Assembly: GCA_946411695.1 (NCBI GenBank)
Contig: CAMKEX010000007.1
Span: forward strand, 1 to 46,161
Origin: an uncultured Lachnospiraceae bacterium
GTDB taxonomy: Bacteria > Bacillota > Clostridia > Lachnospirales > Lachnospiraceae
Direction of reading: 5' to 3'
DNA length: 46,161 nt
Position numbers and translations under genes: made by a program. The notes under the pieces were generated by a model, which was not told where the DNA came from, made no database searches, and saw nothing but the letters and a program-made list of their open reading frames with translations. Shown here piece after piece: positions 44,517 to 46,161 of the stretch; within the stretch, counting starts at the first letter, position 1, and each line of letters opens with the position of its first letter.

Positions 44517-45359
44517 ATGGGGAAGAAACTGATTTTTCTCGATATCGACGGGACACTGACGGAGCCCGGCTCCAATATCCCGCCGGAGAGTGCGCTGAAG
44601 GCAATCCGCAGCGCCCAGGAGAAGGGACATAAGGTGCTTTTGTGTACTGGAAGAAATTACGCCATGCTCTCCCCCCTTCTTCACTATGGATTTGACGGTG
44701 TCGTTGCAAGTGCCGGCGGCTATGTGACGGTCGACGGCGAAGTGATCTATGATCATCCTATGACAAGGGAACAGGCACAGACTGCCCTGGAGGCGCTCCA
44801 TGCGGAGGGTGTCTTCTGTACAGTCGAGACGCTGGATGCGACTTACGGCGACGAGGACCTGGGATCATTTCTGAGTGAAAACTCCGGCCCGGGGGGCAAC
44901 AGCGAGATTGAGCGCTGGCGCAAGGCGCTGGCGGAGAGTCTCAACATCCTGCCCATGTCGCAGTTTGACGGCACCAAGCCTGTCTACAAGGTCGTGATCA
45001 TGTGCCTGCGGGACGATCAGCTCCAGCCCGCCAGGGACCTTCTGGAGAAGGATTTTAACTTTGTGATCCAGGAGATCACTGATCCCGACCACCCCTGTCT
45101 CAACGGCGAGCTGATCGGCCGCGCATTTGACAAGGGACGCGGCGTCCTCCGCGTCTGCGAGCACCTGGGGATTCCCGTCGAAGACACCATCGGATTCGGC
45201 GACAGCATGAACGACCTGGAGATGATCCAGACGGTCGGCACCAGCGTCTGTATGGCCAACGGCAGCAGCGCCCTCAAGGAAATGAGCGACATTGTCTGCC
45301 CCGCAGTGACCGAGGACGGGCTGGCCAAAGCTTTCAGGGATCTGGGACTGTGTGACTGA
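44517..45359 (+). CDS. HAD-superfamily hydrolase, Cof type
   Basis: A 280-residue cytoplasmic phosphatase of HAD subclass IIB. Motif I IFLDIDGTLT near residue 6, motif II LLCTGRNYAML, the cap with Gly/Ser-rich insert (about 110-135), and motifs III-IV KGRGVLRVCEHLG...IGFGDSMNDLEMI. Substrates in this group are usually sugar phosphates, which fits the neighbouring PTS gene. ATG 44517 is chosen, with AAGGA at 44499-44503, 13 bases away; TTG 44505 is too close to that site. It probably shares the lacI transcript (25-base gap). Confidence 0.9.
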   Translation: MGKKLIFLDIDGTLTEPGSNIPPESALKAIRSAQEKGHKVLLCTGRNYAMLSPLLHYGFDGVVASAGGYVTVDGEVIYDHPMTREQAQTALEALHAEGVFCTVETLDATYGDEDLGSFLSENSGPGGNSEIERWRKALAESLNILPMSQFDGTKPVYKVVIMCLRDDQLQPARDLLEKDFNFVIQEITDPDHPCLNGELIGRAFDKGRGVLRVCEHLGIPVEDTIGFGDSMNDLEMIQTVGTSVCMANGSSALKEMSDIVCPAVTEDGLAKAFRDLGLCD

Positions 45360-45489
45360 GGCAGGCACAGATGTGTGACTGAGGCGGACGCAGATCGCTG
45401 TCTGCGGAACAATGTCTGCGGAAAGGCGGGCGGCTGAGCCCGCGCAGAACAGACCTGACAGATATGACAGATATGTAATTCATTTGGCT

Positions 45490-45503
45490 TGCAATCGTTT
45501 TCA
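45490..45503 (+). promoter_or_regulatory. upstream cre-like operator of the PTS gene
   Basis: TGCAATCGTTTTCA matches TGWAANCGNTNWCA except for C at the third position. It lies 150 bases upstream of the second operator, a spacing compatible with looping. Confidence 0.5.
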
Positions 45504-45600
45504 AAATAACTTTATCAAGTTTAGGGTGATTCCATTTCTATGTTTTTGTAATTTTGTCAAAATGCACAAAATAATATCCTATTATTGGGAGAAAACCCAG

Positions 45601-45629
45601 TTTACAAATGGAAAAAATTAAAATAAAAT
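45601..45629 (+). promoter_or_regulatory. promoter of the PTS gene
   Basis: TTTACA (45601-45606), 17 bases, TAAAAT (45624-45629), each five of six. The gap 45360-45746 is strongly AT-rich after about 45470 and holds two operators, this promoter and a leader hairpin (CATCAGAT/ATCTGATG, 45692-45720); no gene is supported in it. Confidence 0.65.
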
Positions 45630-45639
45630 AAAGTGTAAC

Positions 45640-45653
45640 TGAAAACGTTTACA
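45640..45653 (+). promoter_or_regulatory. cre-type operator downstream of the PTS promoter
   Basis: TGAAAACGTTTACA matches the cre consensus at all fixed positions. It lies just after the expected start site, the same arrangement as at 41100. Confidence 0.78.
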
Positions 45654-45746
45654 AAAAATCAGCAGCAACTGTTAATGCATTATTCACATTGCATCAGATG
45701 TAGTTTGAGAGTATCTGATGTGACCCAAGAGAGGGAGGAAACCGGT

Positions 45747-46161
45747 ATGGCATTGGATTACCACAAATGTGCGCAAGAGATCGCTGATAATATCGGCGGC
45801 GGCGCAAACGTGGTCTCCGCCGCGCACTGCGCGACAAGACTGCGTCTCGTTATCGCAGATAACGGGAAAGTAAACAAGGCGGCTCTCGAGGAAGTCGACG
45901 GCGTCAAGGGCATGTTCGAGTCCAACGGACAGCTCCAGCTGATCATCGGCACCGGTACCGTCAACAAAGTCTTTGATGAATTCATCGCAATCACCGGCGT
46001 TGCAGCCGGCACAAAGGACGACGTCAAGGCAGCTGCCGCGGCCAAGGCTCCTGTCTGGAGACAGGCTCTGAAGACCGTCGGTGACGTCTTCGTTCCGATC
46101 CTTCCCGCCATCGTTGCATCCGGTCTGATGATGGGTCTCGTCGAGGCACTCGCGAAGATCC
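45747..46161 (+). CDS. PTS sucrose-type transporter, EIIBC component (5' part)
   Basis: Cut by the window end after 138 codons. Residues 1-90 are an EIIB domain of the glucose-sucrose family with the phosphorylated cysteine at 28 (SAAHCATRLRLV), then GVKGMFESNGQLQLIIGTGTVNKV. After a short Ala/Lys linker the first EIIC membrane segment begins (VFVPILPAIVASGLMMGLVEAL). The closest family by eye is sucrose EIIBC (ScrA), though trehalose and beta-glucoside transporters are similar. GAGGGAGGAA lies about seven bases before the ATG. Control by the two operators upstream is likely. Confidence 0.88.
   Translation, partial: MALDYHKCAQEIADNIGGGANVVSAAHCATRLRLVIADNGKVNKAALEEVDGVKGMFESNGQLQLIIGTGTVNKVFDEFIAITGVAAGTKDDVKAAAAAKAPVWRQALKTVGDVFVPILPAIVASGLMMGLVEALAKI

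Noticed and set aside
45412-45621. 69-codon open frame before the PTS gene
   Set aside because: It spans the AT-rich operator and promoter region and has no plausible protein features.

Overview
The window looks like a chromosomal segment of a GC-rich Clostridia member, most plausibly Lachnospiraceae (inferred from gene order and protein style; there is no rRNA to confirm it). All 35 genes I support lie on the + strand. Most are housekeeping genes. The accessory material is intergenic repeats, low-complexity protein tails and a carbohydrate island at the right end.

Layout. 1-10.6 kb: ftsH1, uvrC (1-bp overlap), an ATP-grasp gene, then hprK, murB, rapZ, whiA and an HPr paralogue. This matches the yvcJ-yvcK-whiA-crh block of Bacillus, but the yvcK gene is missing. 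The HPr paralogue has Glu at the catalytic His15 position and keeps Ser46, so it looks like a Crh-type regulatory protein serving the nearby HprK. 10.6-11.2 kb: a gene-free stretch holding a 145/146-bp tandem repeat made of four hairpins; it runs into the promoter of an acetyltransferase gene that appears to be leaderless. 11.2-17 kb: acetyltransferase, aminotransferase, uppP, an acidic-repeat membrane protein with a C-terminal domain tentatively read as SH3-like, mntP, and an S1-domain protein. 17-25.4 kb: uvrB, uvrA (possible LexA box) and recD2. 25.5-29.9 kb: comF, two membrane proteins, and cdaA-cdaR (c-di-AMP synthesis and its regulator) without glmM. 30-33.2 kb: archaeal-type proS, cca, and an HU gene with a good promoter. 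33.3-38.3 kb: rqcP, divIC, tilS, hpt and ftsH2, the classic Firmicute order but lacking yabP, yabQ and spoIIE, which suggests a non-sporulating lineage.

38.4-46.2 kb: a carbohydrate island. It has a GH13 neopullulanase-like enzyme, an amylosucrase-family enzyme with a 123-residue Lys/Ala/Pro tail resembling histone H1, a LacI-family regulator, a HAD phosphatase, and the start of a sucrose-type PTS EIIBC gene cut by the window edge. Perfect cre-type operators lie just downstream of the promoters of the amylosucrase and PTS genes, with a third near-match farther upstream of the PTS gene. This suggests one sugar regulon under CcpA with HPr/Crh-Ser46-P, the local LacI protein, or both. That would link the right end to the hprK-crh region at the left.

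Other recurrent features: short tandem repeats start at or just after several stop codons (uppP, uvrA, recD2, ftsH2, GH13), and Ala-rich charged tails occur on otherwise conserved proteins (acidic on FtsH1 and the membrane protein, basic on the amylosucrase). Start codons were moved downstream of the longest open frame wherever a Shine-Dalgarno (SD) site and family alignment supported it.
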